From positions 54,817 to 118,816 of the forward strand of contig NZ_ATHI01000011.1 in the NCBI RefSeq assembly GCF_000422245.1: a stretch of 64,000 bases of DNA, written 5' to 3'. Positions 16,316-31,200 of this stretch are shown piece after piece. The notes below the pieces were generated by a model. The model saw nothing but the letters and a program-made list of their open reading frames with translations, did no database searches and had not been told where the DNA came from. The position numbers were made by a program, and so were the translations under genes. The stretch comes from Alkalidesulfovibrio alkalitolerans DSM 16529. GTDB lineage: Bacteria > Desulfobacterota > Desulfovibrionia > Desulfovibrionales > Desulfovibrionaceae. Every line of letters starts with the position of its first letter. Within the stretch, counting starts at the first letter, position 1.

Positions 16316-17105
16316 CTACTTGATCTGGTCCAGCTTGGCCTGCACGGCCAAGGGATTGGGGTGCGTATCGAGGATGGAGGTCAAAAGCTCTTTCGCGCGC
16401 TCGGTCTGGCCCAGATGCAGCACGGCCTCGGCCAAGAGGAAGACGGCCACGCTCCTGTCCTCCCGATTCAGGGAGTCCGTGGCCACGGCCTCTTCGAGCA
16501 GTTCGGCCGCCTGCGTCCAGTTGTCCAGAAGAGCGTAGGTCTGGGCCAGCTCTATGCGGCATCGTGCGCGGCATCCCGGCTCCTGCGCGATTGTCAGACA
16601 CTCGCGTAGGGCGTCCTGGGCCAGATCGAAGTATCCAAGACTCACGTAGGCCCCTGAAAATCTGAGCGCCAGCACGCACGGGTCTGCCTGCCGCTCCTGC
16701 AGCCGCTGGGCCTTGAGCCAGGCCTCCACGGCCTGATTGACCTGCCCTTCGCCACGGTGCAGATCGCCCTTCCTGATGAGCACGGCCCGCGCCCGCTCCG
16801 GTTCCGAGCCGAATTCGAGCAGCATGGCTTCGAGGATGGCCTGGGCCTTCTCCGTGTCGCCCCGGATGCTGCCCACGATGTCCAAGAGCCGCGTCCAGGC
16901 CTGCCAGCGTCTGGGATCTGTGGGATTCTTTTGCAGGAATTCTTCGTAGAGCGATTCGGCTTGCAGATACAGCCCCTGGTCGTAGGCGCGCACCGCGTCG
17001 GCCAGGGGATCCTCCCGACGCTGCTCACGGCCGCACGCGACCGTAAGCAGCGTCAGGAGAAGGACCGGGAGCAGAACGCGCAGCGCCCCGCTCCAGGTCG
17101 GTCCG

Positions 17106-17125
<20 letters not shown>
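16316..17125 (-). CDS. TPR-repeat lipoprotein
   Basis: 269 residues. The N-terminus has a hydrophobic stretch ending [10 protein letters not shown], a lipobox that predicts lipidation of the cysteine near residue 31. The rest is built of tetratricopeptide-like helices ([23 protein letters not shown]-type repeats to [13 protein letters not shown]). Such proteins act as scaffolds at the envelope. The best start is a TTG at 17125 with GAGAGGA upstream; this overlaps the end of gyrA by 20 bp, so it is translationally coupled to gyrA. Confidence 0.75.
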
Positions 17126-19562
<2,437 letters not shown>

Positions 19563-19587
19563 GCAAGGCTCCTTACGGGTGATCCCG

Positions 19588-19629
19588 GGGGAGGAGGGAA
19601 ACCTTTTGGAAAAGGTTTCCCTCCTCCCC
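19588..19629. repeat. Family C palindrome between gyrB and gyrA
   Basis: A perfect 20-bp inverted repeat around a GG centre (core AAACCTTTTGGAAAAGGTTT). It resembles the palindromes at 48267 and 50065. A second hairpin, CCAGGGGACC-TCA-GGTCCCCTGG, lies at 19717-19740. Both could attenuate transcription into gyrA. Confidence 0.75.
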
Positions 19630-19764
19630 TGGACCCCCACCTTCCTTCCAAAACTTTTTGGCGCTCTCGTGCCCGGACCGCGCACTGTCCTTTCCGGCGG
19701 ACTCGGACCCTGGGGTCCAGGGGACCTCAGGTCCCCTGGCCGCCGGAGGCATATTCTCTTCTCT

Positions 19765-22176
<2,412 letters not shown>

Positions 22177-23343
22177 TTAGACTTCTTCCTCGGTGTAGTA
22201 GGTTTCCTCGGCGACCTTCATGGGCATGATGATGACCAGGTAGTCGGGGTCGTCGGAGCCGGTCACGCCGCAAGGGCCTTCGGTTCCGGAGAGGGTGTAG
22301 ACGAGCTGCTTGGAAGCGAAGTGGCTCATGATCTCGATGAGGTTTCTGGTCGGGAAGGCGATCTTCTGGATATCTCCGGTGAATTCCACGCTCAGCGACT
22401 CGTTGGCTGTGCCCACGTCCTGCCCCTGGGAGAAAAGGGCCATCTCGGCCGAGGTGAAGGAGAGGTTGGTGCAGCGGTTGTTCTCGGAGTTGAAAATCAT
22501 GATGCGGTCCAGGGCGTCCATGAATTCCTGGCGATCGACCTTGAGCGTGGCCGCGCCGCCGGACTGGATCTTGGAGAGAAACCCGCCGACGTCCGGATAT
22601 TGGTAGTAAGAAAGCGGCAGGCTGAAGGATTCCACCTTGTCGCCGGTGCGGAAGAACAACCGCTTGTCGCCGATGGCCAGTTCGATCTCGCCCGCCGGCA
22701 GCCATTTCTTGAGTTCGAGCAGATACTTTTTCTGGATCAGAATGCCGCCGTGCGGGAGCATGGCGTGCAGATCCTCGTTGCGGAAACCGAGCATGGCGAA
22801 CTGGTGTCCGTTCAACCCCTGGGCGCGGATGATCCGCTCGCCCGCTTTGTCCGTGCCGGGAACCACGTTCAGGCAGGCGATGGCCTCCATGGTGTCCTCG
22901 TCGGAGATGCAAAAGGCGGTCTTGTCGATGAGTTCGGAGAGGAAATCGCCCGACCAGACCACTGTTTCGCCGGAAGGGAACTCGGAAAATTTCTGAAACC
23001 AGCTCGGGTCGTTGGTGGGCAGCTTGTATTTGCGCTTGCCCTGCTCGATGAGCAGGTGCGTGCCCGCCTCGTCCGTCTTGATGGCGATCTCGCCCGGAGG
23101 CAGCTTGCGCACAAGATCGTAGAAGGAACGACCCTGTACGCCGACCAGTCCTTGGGTCTGCACGCGGGCGGGGTAGGCACCGCTGAATTCGAGGTTCGAA
23201 TCCGTGGACATGATGGACAGGGTTTCGCCCTCGGCCTTGAGCCAGATGGTGCGCAAAAAGGCGGCGCCCGTCTTGGCCGGAATGATGTTCGACGACTTCT
23301 GCAGGCCTTCGATGATGTCGTCGCGGAAGACTTTTACATACAT
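22177..23343 (-). CDS. dnaN: DNA polymerase III sliding clamp (beta subunit)
   Basis: 388 residues. Three clamp domains are visible, starting MYVKVFRDDIIEGLQKSSNI and carrying the partner-binding end segment ending in DDPDYLVIIMPMKVAEETYY. The sequence is slightly longer than the usual ~366 residues. It sits 135 bp downstream of dnaA; this AT-rich gap probably contains its own promoter. No recF follows, as in related Desulfovibrio chromosomes. Confidence 0.95.
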   Translation of the reverse strand: MYVKVFRDDIIEGLQKSSNIIPAKTGAAFLRTIWLKAEGETLSIMSTDSNLEFSGAYPARVQTQGLVGVQGRSFYDLVRKLPPGEIAIKTDEAGTHLLIEQGKRKYKLPTNDPSWFQKFSEFPSGETVVWSGDFLSELIDKTAFCISDEDTMEAIACLNVVPGTDKAGERIIRAQGLNGHQFAMLGFRNEDLHAMLPHGGILIQKKYLLELKKWLPAGEIELAIGDKRLFFRTGDKVESFSLPLSYYQYPDVGGFLSKIQSGGAATLKVDRQEFMDALDRIMIFNSENNRCTNLSFTSAEMALFSQGQDVGTANESLSVEFTGDIQKIAFPTRNLIEIMSHFASKQLVYTLSGTEGPCGVTGSDDPDYLVIIMPMKVAEETYYTEEEV

Positions 23344-23478
23344 ATAAAATCTCCTTGTTGTTGGAGTAGGCAGCGACGTGTTGTTCGTATTTCAGTCATC
23401 AGTTTGAAATGAATAAAAAAGTTAGATTCTGAAAAAGGAATCCGCCGGGAACGGAAGGAACAGCCCGCATGGAGGTGG

Positions 23479-24792
23479 TCATGTCCGGTCCTTGGTTAGG
23501 CACTTTTGTTTCAAAGTTATCAACAGTTGTTTCATATCTTTGCTAACCTTTTGCATTTTTTTGATTTTATTGACGGCATACAAGGCTGTTGAGTGGTCTT
23601 TGCCGCCGAAGATGCGGCCCAGGGCCGGGAAGGACGAGCCGAGCATCTCCCGGCACAGGAACATGGCCATCTGCCGCGCCCTGACTATTTCGTGGTGGCG
23701 CTTGGAGCCCTTGATTTCCTTGGGGTCGATGTTGAAGTGGTCGGCCACGGTCTCGATGACCATGTCAGCGGTCAGGGCCGGGCGCGGCGCGTCCTCGGTG
23801 TGGGAGAGAATGAGTTCGAAGTCTTTCTGCCCGATGTCCTTATTGACCAGTTCCTTGAAAGCGAAGATCTTGAGGAGGATTCCCTGTAGATAGCGGAAGT
23901 CGTGAAACCTTTGGCCAAGGGTGAGGATCTGTTCCTTGTCCAAGCTGATCTTCTTCTGGCGGCATTGGTTGCGGATGTATTGCACGCGGATGTCGAGATC
24001 CGGCGACTTGAGGTTGACGATGAGCCCCCATTCGAGTCGGGATTTCAGCGTCGGATGCAGGAAATCGTAGGACGTCAGCTTGTCCGAGCAGGCGAAAACC
24101 ATCTGTTTGCGGTTGTCGTAGAAGGAATTGAAGAGCAGGACGAGTTCCTGCTGCAGCGAGGGATTTTTTTGGATTTGCTGGAAGTCGTCGATGCACAGCA
24201 CGTCGAAGGAGGTGAAGTGCTCGCGGGCCTTGAAGACATCGCCCGCGTGACGGACCTGATAGACGTTGTTCACGTCTTCTATAGTCCCGAGATAGATGCG
24301 GTTCGCGTCGAGATTCTTGCTGATCTCGTTGGCGATGCCCCGTAGGAGGTGGGTCTTTCCTGAGCCGTTCTCGCCGCAGATGATGAAGGGGTTGAAGATT
24401 ATCGACTGCTGTTTGGCCACTTCCTTGGCCGAGGCCAGGGGGAAATAATTCTTCTGGTTGACCAGGAAGGATTCGAAAGTGAACTGGCTTCCGAAAGGAA
24501 AATCTATTGATTTTGATGTGTTATCAAGGAGAGGAAGGGCGCGGCCCTGGTGGGTGCTGTTGTTGCCCGTGGCGTAGGAAATGACGTAGCCGGGGCCGAG
24601 ATATGCGCCGAGTTGCTCCTCGAAGCGGCCCTGAATGTTCTGGGCGAACCAGGTGGAGAAGAAGGCGTGGGGAAAGACCACCAGCAGCCGTTTATCCTCC
24701 TTGGCGAAATCTAGGCCAAGCGGATCGAACCAGCGCTTGAGCTCCAGGTCGGAAAAAGTCCGCTCCAAATGGGCTCTGAGGGCGTTTTTCAA
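23479..24792 (-). CDS. dnaA: Chromosomal replication initiator DnaA
   Basis: 437 residues. Domain I at the N-terminus, then the AAA+ domain with Walker A GENGSGKTH and Walker B VLCIDDFQQI. Domain IV ends with the DNA-binding signature GGKDHSTALYAVNKI. Domain III has the box VII-like SRLEWGLIV. The sequence is diverged (for example IFNPFIICGENGSGKT instead of YNPLFIYGG), as usual in this lineage. First gene of the replication block and divergent from the DUF39 gene; the 369-bp gap between them is the likely origin. Confidence 0.95.
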   Translation of the reverse strand: MKNALRAHLERTFSDLELKRWFDPLGLDFAKEDKRLLVVFPHAFFSTWFAQNIQGRFEEQLGAYLGPGYVISYATGNNSTHQGRALPLLDNTSKSIDFPFGSQFTFESFLVNQKNYFPLASAKEVAKQQSIIFNPFIICGENGSGKTHLLRGIANEISKNLDANRIYLGTIEDVNNVYQVRHAGDVFKAREHFTSFDVLCIDDFQQIQKNPSLQQELVLLFNSFYDNRKQMVFACSDKLTSYDFLHPTLKSRLEWGLIVNLKSPDLDIRVQYIRNQCRQKKISLDKEQILTLGQRFHDFRYLQGILLKIFAFKELVNKDIGQKDFELILSHTEDAPRPALTADMVIETVADHFNIDPKEIKGSKRHHEIVRARQMAMFLCREMLGSSFPALGRIFGGKDHSTALYAVNKIKKMQKVSKDMKQLLITLKQKCLTKDRT

Positions 24793-25161
24793 GGCTTGAG
24801 GGGTGTGTTGTGGTTCATTGGGGAAAAGCCGTGGTGTCGTGTTCTCCGGACAGGGTCGCAGGACCTCTCCGCGACCGCCTCAACACAAGCCGTTATATAG
24901 CGTAAATCAAGGATTAAGCCAAGTGTTGAGGGGTAAAAAAAGCCCCTTTGTGAAGATTGTCTCACCCACTGTTCCAGACAGTGGAAAACCATGTTGGGGT
25001 AATTTGTTGAACAGGGGCGGGAAAGGCCGCCGCGAGCGGATATCCTGCGCTCGCCGCGCCACTGGCGAGTTGCCAAGCGCCGCGCTTTGCGCCACTATTG
25101 CCGAAATGCAAAGCGTCCCGGACCATTGCGAGAGCCTAGGGACCTCGAGGGAGATGAAGCC
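24793..25161. other. Putative chromosomal origin region
   Basis: The gap between dnaA and the divergent DUF39 gene. It holds a relatively AT-rich stretch (24888-24920), an inverted pair CCTCAACAC / GTGTTGAGG (24879-24930), a hairpin CCACTGT-TCCAG-ACAGTGG (24966-24984) and GTGA/TCAC arms (about 24950-24965). I found no exact TTATCCACA here, so the DnaA boxes must be diverged if this is the origin. Confidence 0.5.
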
Positions 25162-26334
25162 ATGGGTGGAGCCGCAAAGGCCTCCAAGACTATTTCTCAG
25201 ATCAACGAGCGCATCCGCAAGGGCAAGGCGGTCGTTCTCAACGCCTCGGAGATGGTCGAGGCGGTCAAGAGCATGGGTAAGGCCAAGGCCGCTCGTGAAG
25301 TGGATGTGGTGACCACAGGCACGTTCTCGCCCATGTGCTCGTCGGGCATGCTTTTCAACATCGGACAGGAGCCGCCTCTCATCAAGGTCCAGAAGATGCG
25401 GCTGAACAACGTGCCGTGCCACGCGGGCCTGGCCGCCGTGGACGCCTATCTGGGCGTGACCGAGCTCAGGAAGGACGATCCTCTGAACAAGATTCACCCC
25501 GGCCGCTTCAAGTACGGCGGCGGTCACGTCATAGAGGATCTGGTGCGTGGCCGCGCGGTTTCGCTGTGGTGCGAATCCTACGGCACGGACTGCTACCCCA
25601 AGCTCAAGCTGGAGAAGGAGATAACCCTGGCGGATCTCCCCTATGCGCAGCTTTTCAACCCGCGCAACTGCTACCAGAGCTACAACGTGGCCGTGAACAT
25701 GACCTCTCGGACCATCTACACCTACATGGGGCCGCTCAAACCCAACCTGAAAAACGCCAACTTCGCTACAGCAGGCGAACTCTCGCCGCTCTTCAATGAT
25801 CCTTTCTTCCGCACAATAGGGCTTGGCACCAAGATATTCCTGGGCGGCGGCGAGGGTTACGTGCTGGGCTCGGGCACGCAGCACAACCCGCGTCCCAAAC
25901 GCAGCGAGCGCGGTCTACCCCTGCACCCGGCCGGGACCCTCATGGTGCGCGGCGACCTGAAGCAGATGCAGGCGCGCTGGCTGCGCGGCGTGAGCTTCCT
26001 TGGCTACGGCAGCTCGCTGGCCGTGGGGGTGGGTATCCCCATTCCCGTCCTGGACGAGGACATGGCCTTCTTCACGGGTGTTTGCGATGCCGACATCACC
26101 ATGCCCGTGGTCGATTACGGCCACGATTACCCCAACGGCGTGAAACGGGTGCTGGCCCAGCCGAGCTACGCGGAACTCATGTCCGGCGAGATCAGGGTCA
26201 ACGGCGAGTCCGTGGCCACCACGCCGCTCACCAGCCGGGTCATGTCCCTGGAGATCGCGGACGCGCTCAAGGAGCGCATCCAAAGCGGCGCCTTCCTGCT
26301 CACCGAACCCCAGGAGCGCATCGCCTCGGTGTGA
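25162..26334 (+). CDS. Homocysteine biosynthesis protein (DUF39)
   Basis: 390 residues. DUF39 proteins are needed to make homocysteine from aspartate semialdehyde and sulfide in methanogens and sulfate reducers that lack the usual O-acylhomoserine route. Conserved features include TGTFSPMCSSGMLFN, LNNVPCHAGLAAVDAYLG, FNPRNCYQSYNVAVN and FLGGGEGYVLGSGTQHNPRP. The cysteines in these blocks are candidate catalytic or sulfur-carrying residues. The ATG at 25162 has GAGGGAGA upstream. The following LarE-like gene begins 2 bp after its stop, so they are coupled. The NIL/ferredoxin partner known from other species is not in this window. Confidence 0.9.
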   Translation: MGGAAKASKTISQINERIRKGKAVVLNASEMVEAVKSMGKAKAAREVDVVTTGTFSPMCSSGMLFNIGQEPPLIKVQKMRLNNVPCHAGLAAVDAYLGVTELRKDDPLNKIHPGRFKYGGGHVIEDLVRGRAVSLWCESYGTDCYPKLKLEKEITLADLPYAQLFNPRNCYQSYNVAVNMTSRTIYTYMGPLKPNLKNANFATAGELSPLFNDPFFRTIGLGTKIFLGGGEGYVLGSGTQHNPRPKRSERGLPLHPAGTLMVRGDLKQMQARWLRGVSFLGYGSSLAVGVGIPIPVLDEDMAFFTGVCDADITMPVVDYGHDYPNGVKRVLAQPSYAELMSGEIRVNGESVATTPLTSRVMSLEIADALKERIQSGAFLLTEPQERIASV

Positions 26335-26336
26335 GC

Positions 26337-27149
26337 ATGGACCGTCGCGTCGCCAGAAAGCTTGAGGCCGTCCGGCGGTTGGCCCGCTCCCAGGGGGGCT
26401 ACGGCGGGATTGTGGCCGTCTCCGGCGGCCTCGATTCGCGCCTTTTGGCCCACGTCTTGTGGAGCCTGGATCTGCCCTTCACGGCGGTGCATATCACCGG
26501 ACCGCACGTGCCCATGCGCGAGTCCGCGGCTGCGGCTGTCTGGCTTGCGGCTCAGGGCAGGCCTTTCGATATCTTGGAAGTCGATCCTTTGGGGCTGCCC
26601 GAGATCAAAGTCAACGACCGCGCCCGGTGCTACGCCTGCAAATCGCTCATGTTCCGGCGCATCAAGGCCCTGGCCAGGGAAAAAGGATTTTCGCTCGTGG
26701 TCGAGGGCTCCCACGCCACGGATCTGACCATGTATCGGCCAGGACTCAAGGCCTTGTCCGAACTGGGCGTAATCAGTCCCTGGGCCCTGGCCAACCTGAC
26801 CAAGCCGGAACTCAGAATCATCGCCCGCGAACTGTGCCTTCACGATCCGGAGCAGCCAAGCCGCCCCTGCGTCTTCACCCGGCTCGACTACGGCATGACC
26901 CCTACCCGGCGGCTTTTGTCGCGCATCGGCCAGGCCGAGGCGGCCCTGGAGGATCTGGGGCTGCGTGACTTCAGGCTCAGGGCCCATCCGGACAAAGGGA
27001 TGGTGATCCAGATCGCCGCACACGAGCGCGTTCACGCCCGCAGTCACGAGCGCGAGATGGAGTCGATCGTGCGCAGTCATTTCGACGTCGTGCCGCGAAT
27101 CCTGTATACCGAGTCCGTGAGCGGATATTTCGACGCCCCGCGTACCTGA
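26337..27149 (+). CDS. LarE-like ATP-dependent sulfur transferase
   Basis: 270 residues. The PP-loop VAVSGGLDSRLLAH near residue 28 activates a substrate by adenylation. Later cysteines (RARCYACKS and PSRPCVFTR) match the positions used by LarE-type sulfur donors. LarE sacrifices a cysteine sulfur, or uses an iron-sulfur cluster when extra cysteines exist, to build the nickel-pincer cofactor. Here the close coupling to DUF39 hints at a role in sulfur transfer to homocysteine instead; that is inference. It starts directly after DUF39 with no clear ribosome binding site. Confidence 0.75.
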   Translation: MDRRVARKLEAVRRLARSQGGYGGIVAVSGGLDSRLLAHVLWSLDLPFTAVHITGPHVPMRESAAAAVWLAAQGRPFDILEVDPLGLPEIKVNDRARCYACKSLMFRRIKALAREKGFSLVVEGSHATDLTMYRPGLKALSELGVISPWALANLTKPELRIIARELCLHDPEQPSRPCVFTRLDYGMTPTRRLLSRIGQAEAALEDLGLRDFRLRAHPDKGMVIQIAAHERVHARSHEREMESIVRSHFDVVPRILYTESVSGYFDAPRT

Positions 27150-27182
27150 ACCGGCCTCTTGGCCGCATCCACGGAGGAGCGC

Positions 27183-28292
27183 ATGGCCGCTTCCGTCTGG
27201 TTTTGGAATCTTCGTTCGACCCTGAAATCCCCCACGCGCACGAGGCTTTCCAGATTGCTTTCGCGCGCCGGGCTGGCCGAGGTCGTCTCGCCCGGGGACA
27301 TCACGGCTGTGAAGATGCATTTCGGGGAGGCGGGCGTCACAGGCCACTTACAGCCGCTGCACGTGCGGCCCGTGATAGAGGCCGTGCGAAAAATCGGGGG
27401 CAGGCCGTTCCTCACGGACACGGCAACGCTCTATGTGGGCCAGCGGGGCGATGCCGTGGCCCATAACCTGCTTGCCCGAGAGCACGGTTTCGACCCGGCC
27501 GTGCTCGGCGCGCCCGTGATCATGGCCGACGGGCTGAAAAGCACCCACGAGCGCACCGTGCCCTTCGCGGGCGAGCACATCGACCAGGCTCATCTGGCCG
27601 CCGACATCCTGGAGGCGGACGCCATGGTGGTGCTCTCGCACGTCAAGGGCCACGTGGCGGCCGGGTTTGGCGGCGCGCTCAAGAATCTGGCCATGGGGTG
27701 CGCCACGCGGCGCGGCAAGATGCACCAGCATTGCGTCATGGGCCCCAAGCTCGCGGCGGAGAAGTGCGTGGGTTGCGAGCAGTGCGTGGCCATCTGCGCG
27801 CCGGGCGCGCTCTCCCTGGACGCCGACAGGCGCATCACCTTGAACGTCGAGCGGTGCGTGGGCTGCGGCGCGTGTTTTCACGCCTGCGCCAAAGGTGCCC
27901 TGGAGGTGGACTGGAGCCTTGAGCACGGTCGTTTCATCGCCCGGATGATGGAATACGCCTCGGCCGTGGTCGCGGCCAGGGGTCGTGCGGCCATGTACGT
28001 CAACTTCATCCACGCCGTGACTCCGGAGTGCGACTGCATGGGCTTTTCCGACGCACCCATCTGCCCGGACATCGGCGTGCTCGCCTCCACGGACCCGGTG
28101 GCCGTGGATCAGGCTAGCCTCGATCTGGTCAACGCGGCCGTACCGCTCTACCCGAGCAAGCTGCCCAAAAACCTTGCCCCTGGCGATGACAAATTCCTGG
28201 CCCTCAATCCTAAGATGCCTGCCGGTTTTGGCTTGGCCCATGCCGAGACCCATGGCGCGGGATCGCGGGATTACGTTTTGCGGGAACTATAG
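27183..28292 (+). CDS. DUF362 protein with two [4Fe-4S] clusters
   Basis: 369 residues. The N-terminal DUF362 domain contains VKMHFGEAGVTGHLQP and VVLSHVKGHVAAGFGGALKN. Two ferredoxin-type clusters are evident, CVGCEQCVAIC and CVGCGACFHAC, both complete. A last pair ECDCMGFSDAPICPDIG may bind a further metal. GGAGGAG lies four bases before the ATG at 27183. Third gene after DUF39 and LarE-like on the same strand (33 bp gap), so a sulfur- or electron-transfer role is plausible. Its end overlaps the convergent cyclase gene by 22 bp. Confidence 0.85.
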   Translation: MAASVWFWNLRSTLKSPTRTRLSRLLSRAGLAEVVSPGDITAVKMHFGEAGVTGHLQPLHVRPVIEAVRKIGGRPFLTDTATLYVGQRGDAVAHNLLAREHGFDPAVLGAPVIMADGLKSTHERTVPFAGEHIDQAHLAADILEADAMVVLSHVKGHVAAGFGGALKNLAMGCATRRGKMHQHCVMGPKLAAEKCVGCEQCVAICAPGALSLDADRRITLNVERCVGCGACFHACAKGALEVDWSLEHGRFIARMMEYASAVVAARGRAAMYVNFIHAVTPECDCMGFSDAPICPDIGVLASTDPVAVDQASLDLVNAAVPLYPSKLPKNLAPGDDKFLALNPKMPAGFGLAHAETHGAGSRDYVLREL

Positions 28293-31200
28293 CCGGAACC
28301 GGAGGCTGGCGGGACGATTGGCCGTCGCGCGAAGCGGATGCCCGGGCAGGCCGCGCGGTCGGGCACGAAGGAACTCATGAGCGGCGGCTCTACGCAGTCC
28401 TGTTCCACGTGCGCGGCCAAAAATGCGTGCGGGTCGGTGATGATCGCGTCGTCCGAAACGTCCACGGTCTGGCAGAACATCTCGCCCCAGTTCGTGGAAT
28501 AGACAAGCGAGACCTGACGGATGCGGGGCGTTTCGCGCGGCAGGGTCAGGTTGAGCACGAACAGGGCCCGCGTCACCCGTTCGGGCGAAAGCCCTTCCTC
28601 GATGTTCGTCTCGAAGGTCTCGGCGTGCGGAAAGAACGCCGCCAGCGCCTGGAGCAGTTCCTCCACGTCCCTGGCGATAACCGGGGAGAGCGTGAAATCG
28701 GTTTTGACGGTCAATCCCGGAGCGAAGAGGCCGTTGGCCTCGATGAAGGCCACGAGCCAGCACAGGTCTTTGGCACGCTTGATTTCCACGGTCTCCACGC
28801 GCCGTGTGCGGGGGTCCATTTGCCCGCCCTGGGCCACGAACGCCTGCCCCCCGCCACGGCGCGTTTCGGCGGCGAAAGTGAGCAGCCCGACCATGGCCGC
28901 ATCCGTCTTCACGAAGCCCAGACGGTCTATCTTGTGCTTTCGCGGCGCGAAGACCGCGAAGATCTTGCGGCCGAGCTTGGTCAGGTCGTGGGGGTCGATG
29001 TTCGCCTGTGCGCTCTGGGGCTGCTTATTCTGCATCTCGCGCACGCGCAGGTAGGTGTTCAGGATGAAGGCGTTGACACGCTCGCCCACCTCCAGCATCC
29101 GCGCCAGGGACCAGTCTTTAGCGATGCCCAGATCCGTGAAGGCGAGCTTCCTCGCGCCGATGCCCCGGGTAAAGAAGCGGCGCATGGACTTTTCCTCGGC
29201 CCGGCTCGGGATGGTCGGCGCGAACGCCTCGCCCGCGATGTGCGATTTCAGGAGGAAACTCATCTTGATGAGCTCCACGGTCTGGGCTTCGCCCCGATCC
29301 GCGTAGTACTCAGCCACCTCCAGGAAGAGCATCACGTAGGGGTCGATGCGCCACAGTTCGTCGTGCCCGCCGAGCAGATTGGCCTTCAGCCGATCGCAAA
29401 GCAGAAGCTCCGTCTTGCCCTGCCGGGAAACGTACTTTTCCAGCAGGCCAAACTTCATGATCGACTTGAATGGGCTCTTGATGGCCTTGGCGATCTGCCA
29501 CAAGGACGCGCCAAAGAACTCACCGACCGGGATCTCCGGCACGTGGCCCAGATCGAGGAAGCGTCCGCCCGCTTCTCCAGAGGCCAGGCGGTGCATGGCC
29601 TCGTCGTAGCCCGCCTGGTCCGCGCCGGGCGGTGCGAGCCACCACACGGGTTTTTTGCCCGCCACGTGCACGGCCGTGCGGTAAAACTCCTCCTTGAGCA
29701 TGGCCGCCTGCGCCGTGCCTGAGGATTCGCTGTCCGAGGCCCCGAAATTGTTCTCCCGGACCCTCTTGGAATCCATGAGGAAGAAGTGGACCTCCAGGCC
29801 GAACTCCTGCGCGGCCCAGTCCTGGATTGCCTCGCATTTTTGATGCAACCCCTCCACGTCCTGCTCGGCGAGTTGGTCCAGGGCGCAGCACAGCCAGTAA
29901 TCGATGTCGGAATCCTCGGATTGGGCCACTGTGCCGAGGCTCCCGATGGTGTAGATGGCCTCGATGGGCACGGCGTCGGTTCTGTCGTCGGGCAGCGCGG
30001 CCGTTGGAAAGTACCGCCGCGCCAGGTCCAGGGCTGAATGGCCCGGCTGGTACGCCGTCACACGGCACGGGGGCGAGGTGGGATAAAGTCCGATGGCGTG
30101 GTCGAAAAATTCCGAATGCAGCAGCAGGGGGAGGATGTCGAAAAATTCCGAAGCCTTTGCGCCGAGCTTCTGCTTGGCCCAGGATATCCGGCGTTCGTTG
30201 TGGGCCAAGAAGGGGCGGCACAGCCCCTTGCGCTCGGCGATCTTGAACCATTCGTCCACCGCCCTGAACGCGACGGCCATTGCCGCTCGGCCGGGGCTTG
30301 CGGGCAGCCTGCCCGTCTCGAAAGCCTTCGCCGAACGGCGAAGGCGCGTAAGCAGGGTCTGGTCGGCGAGTTCCCCGAAGACGGGGTCGTCGCTGTCCAG
30401 CCCATCGACCGCGCAATCGACGAAAGTACAGGCCGTGATGTCCACAGTGCGCAGCGTCAGGGCCGAAAGGCGCGCGCTCTCGGCGTGGCAGTCGCTCAGT
30501 TCCAGACCCCGGGCTTTGAGCCGGTTCATCTCCGCTCCGCTCAGGTCCAGGGCGCGCAGGCTGCATGTGCGAAGGGTCATGCCCGTGAACAAGGCGTCGG
30601 TCATGGAGCCGCATTCGATCTTCACGACGGTCATCGTGCCGCCGGAAAAAGCCGTGCCCGTAAGCGCGCACAGCGAGAAGACGCAGTTTGTGAGGTCGCA
30701 GCGGAACAGGGCCGCGTCGCGCAACGCGCAGTTCACGAAACTGCAGTCAATGAAGCTCATATCCTTCAGCGTGGCATGGTCGAAGGAGCAGGAGTCGAAG
30801 ACGCAGGCCTCGAAGCGGCCGCGCTCGAGCGTGGCCCGGCTGAAGTCGGCCAGGTGGAAGGTGGTCGCGCTCGCGACCGGTTCAGGTAGATGACGGCCCG
30901 TGGCCGTGAAGCGCTTTGGCGACTCGCCCTTCATGTCCAGATGCAGCGGCCCGTTCGCGGTCGTCGTCGGGGCATTGCGTCCCCTGCCGGTCCCGTCCCG
31001 TGGATGGGCAGGCTCGGGCGGCGATGCGTGGTTCTGGGGCTCCGCGGGCTCGGCATGCGGCACGCGTGCGATGAGCACGAGCAGTTCGTCCAGGACGCCG
31101 CCGACGGCCATGTCTCGCCCATCCTCATCCGCCGTGTCCGGGGCATCGCCGTGCGCCGCGATGGACAGGCAGCGCTCCATGTTTACCGGATCGATCGCGC

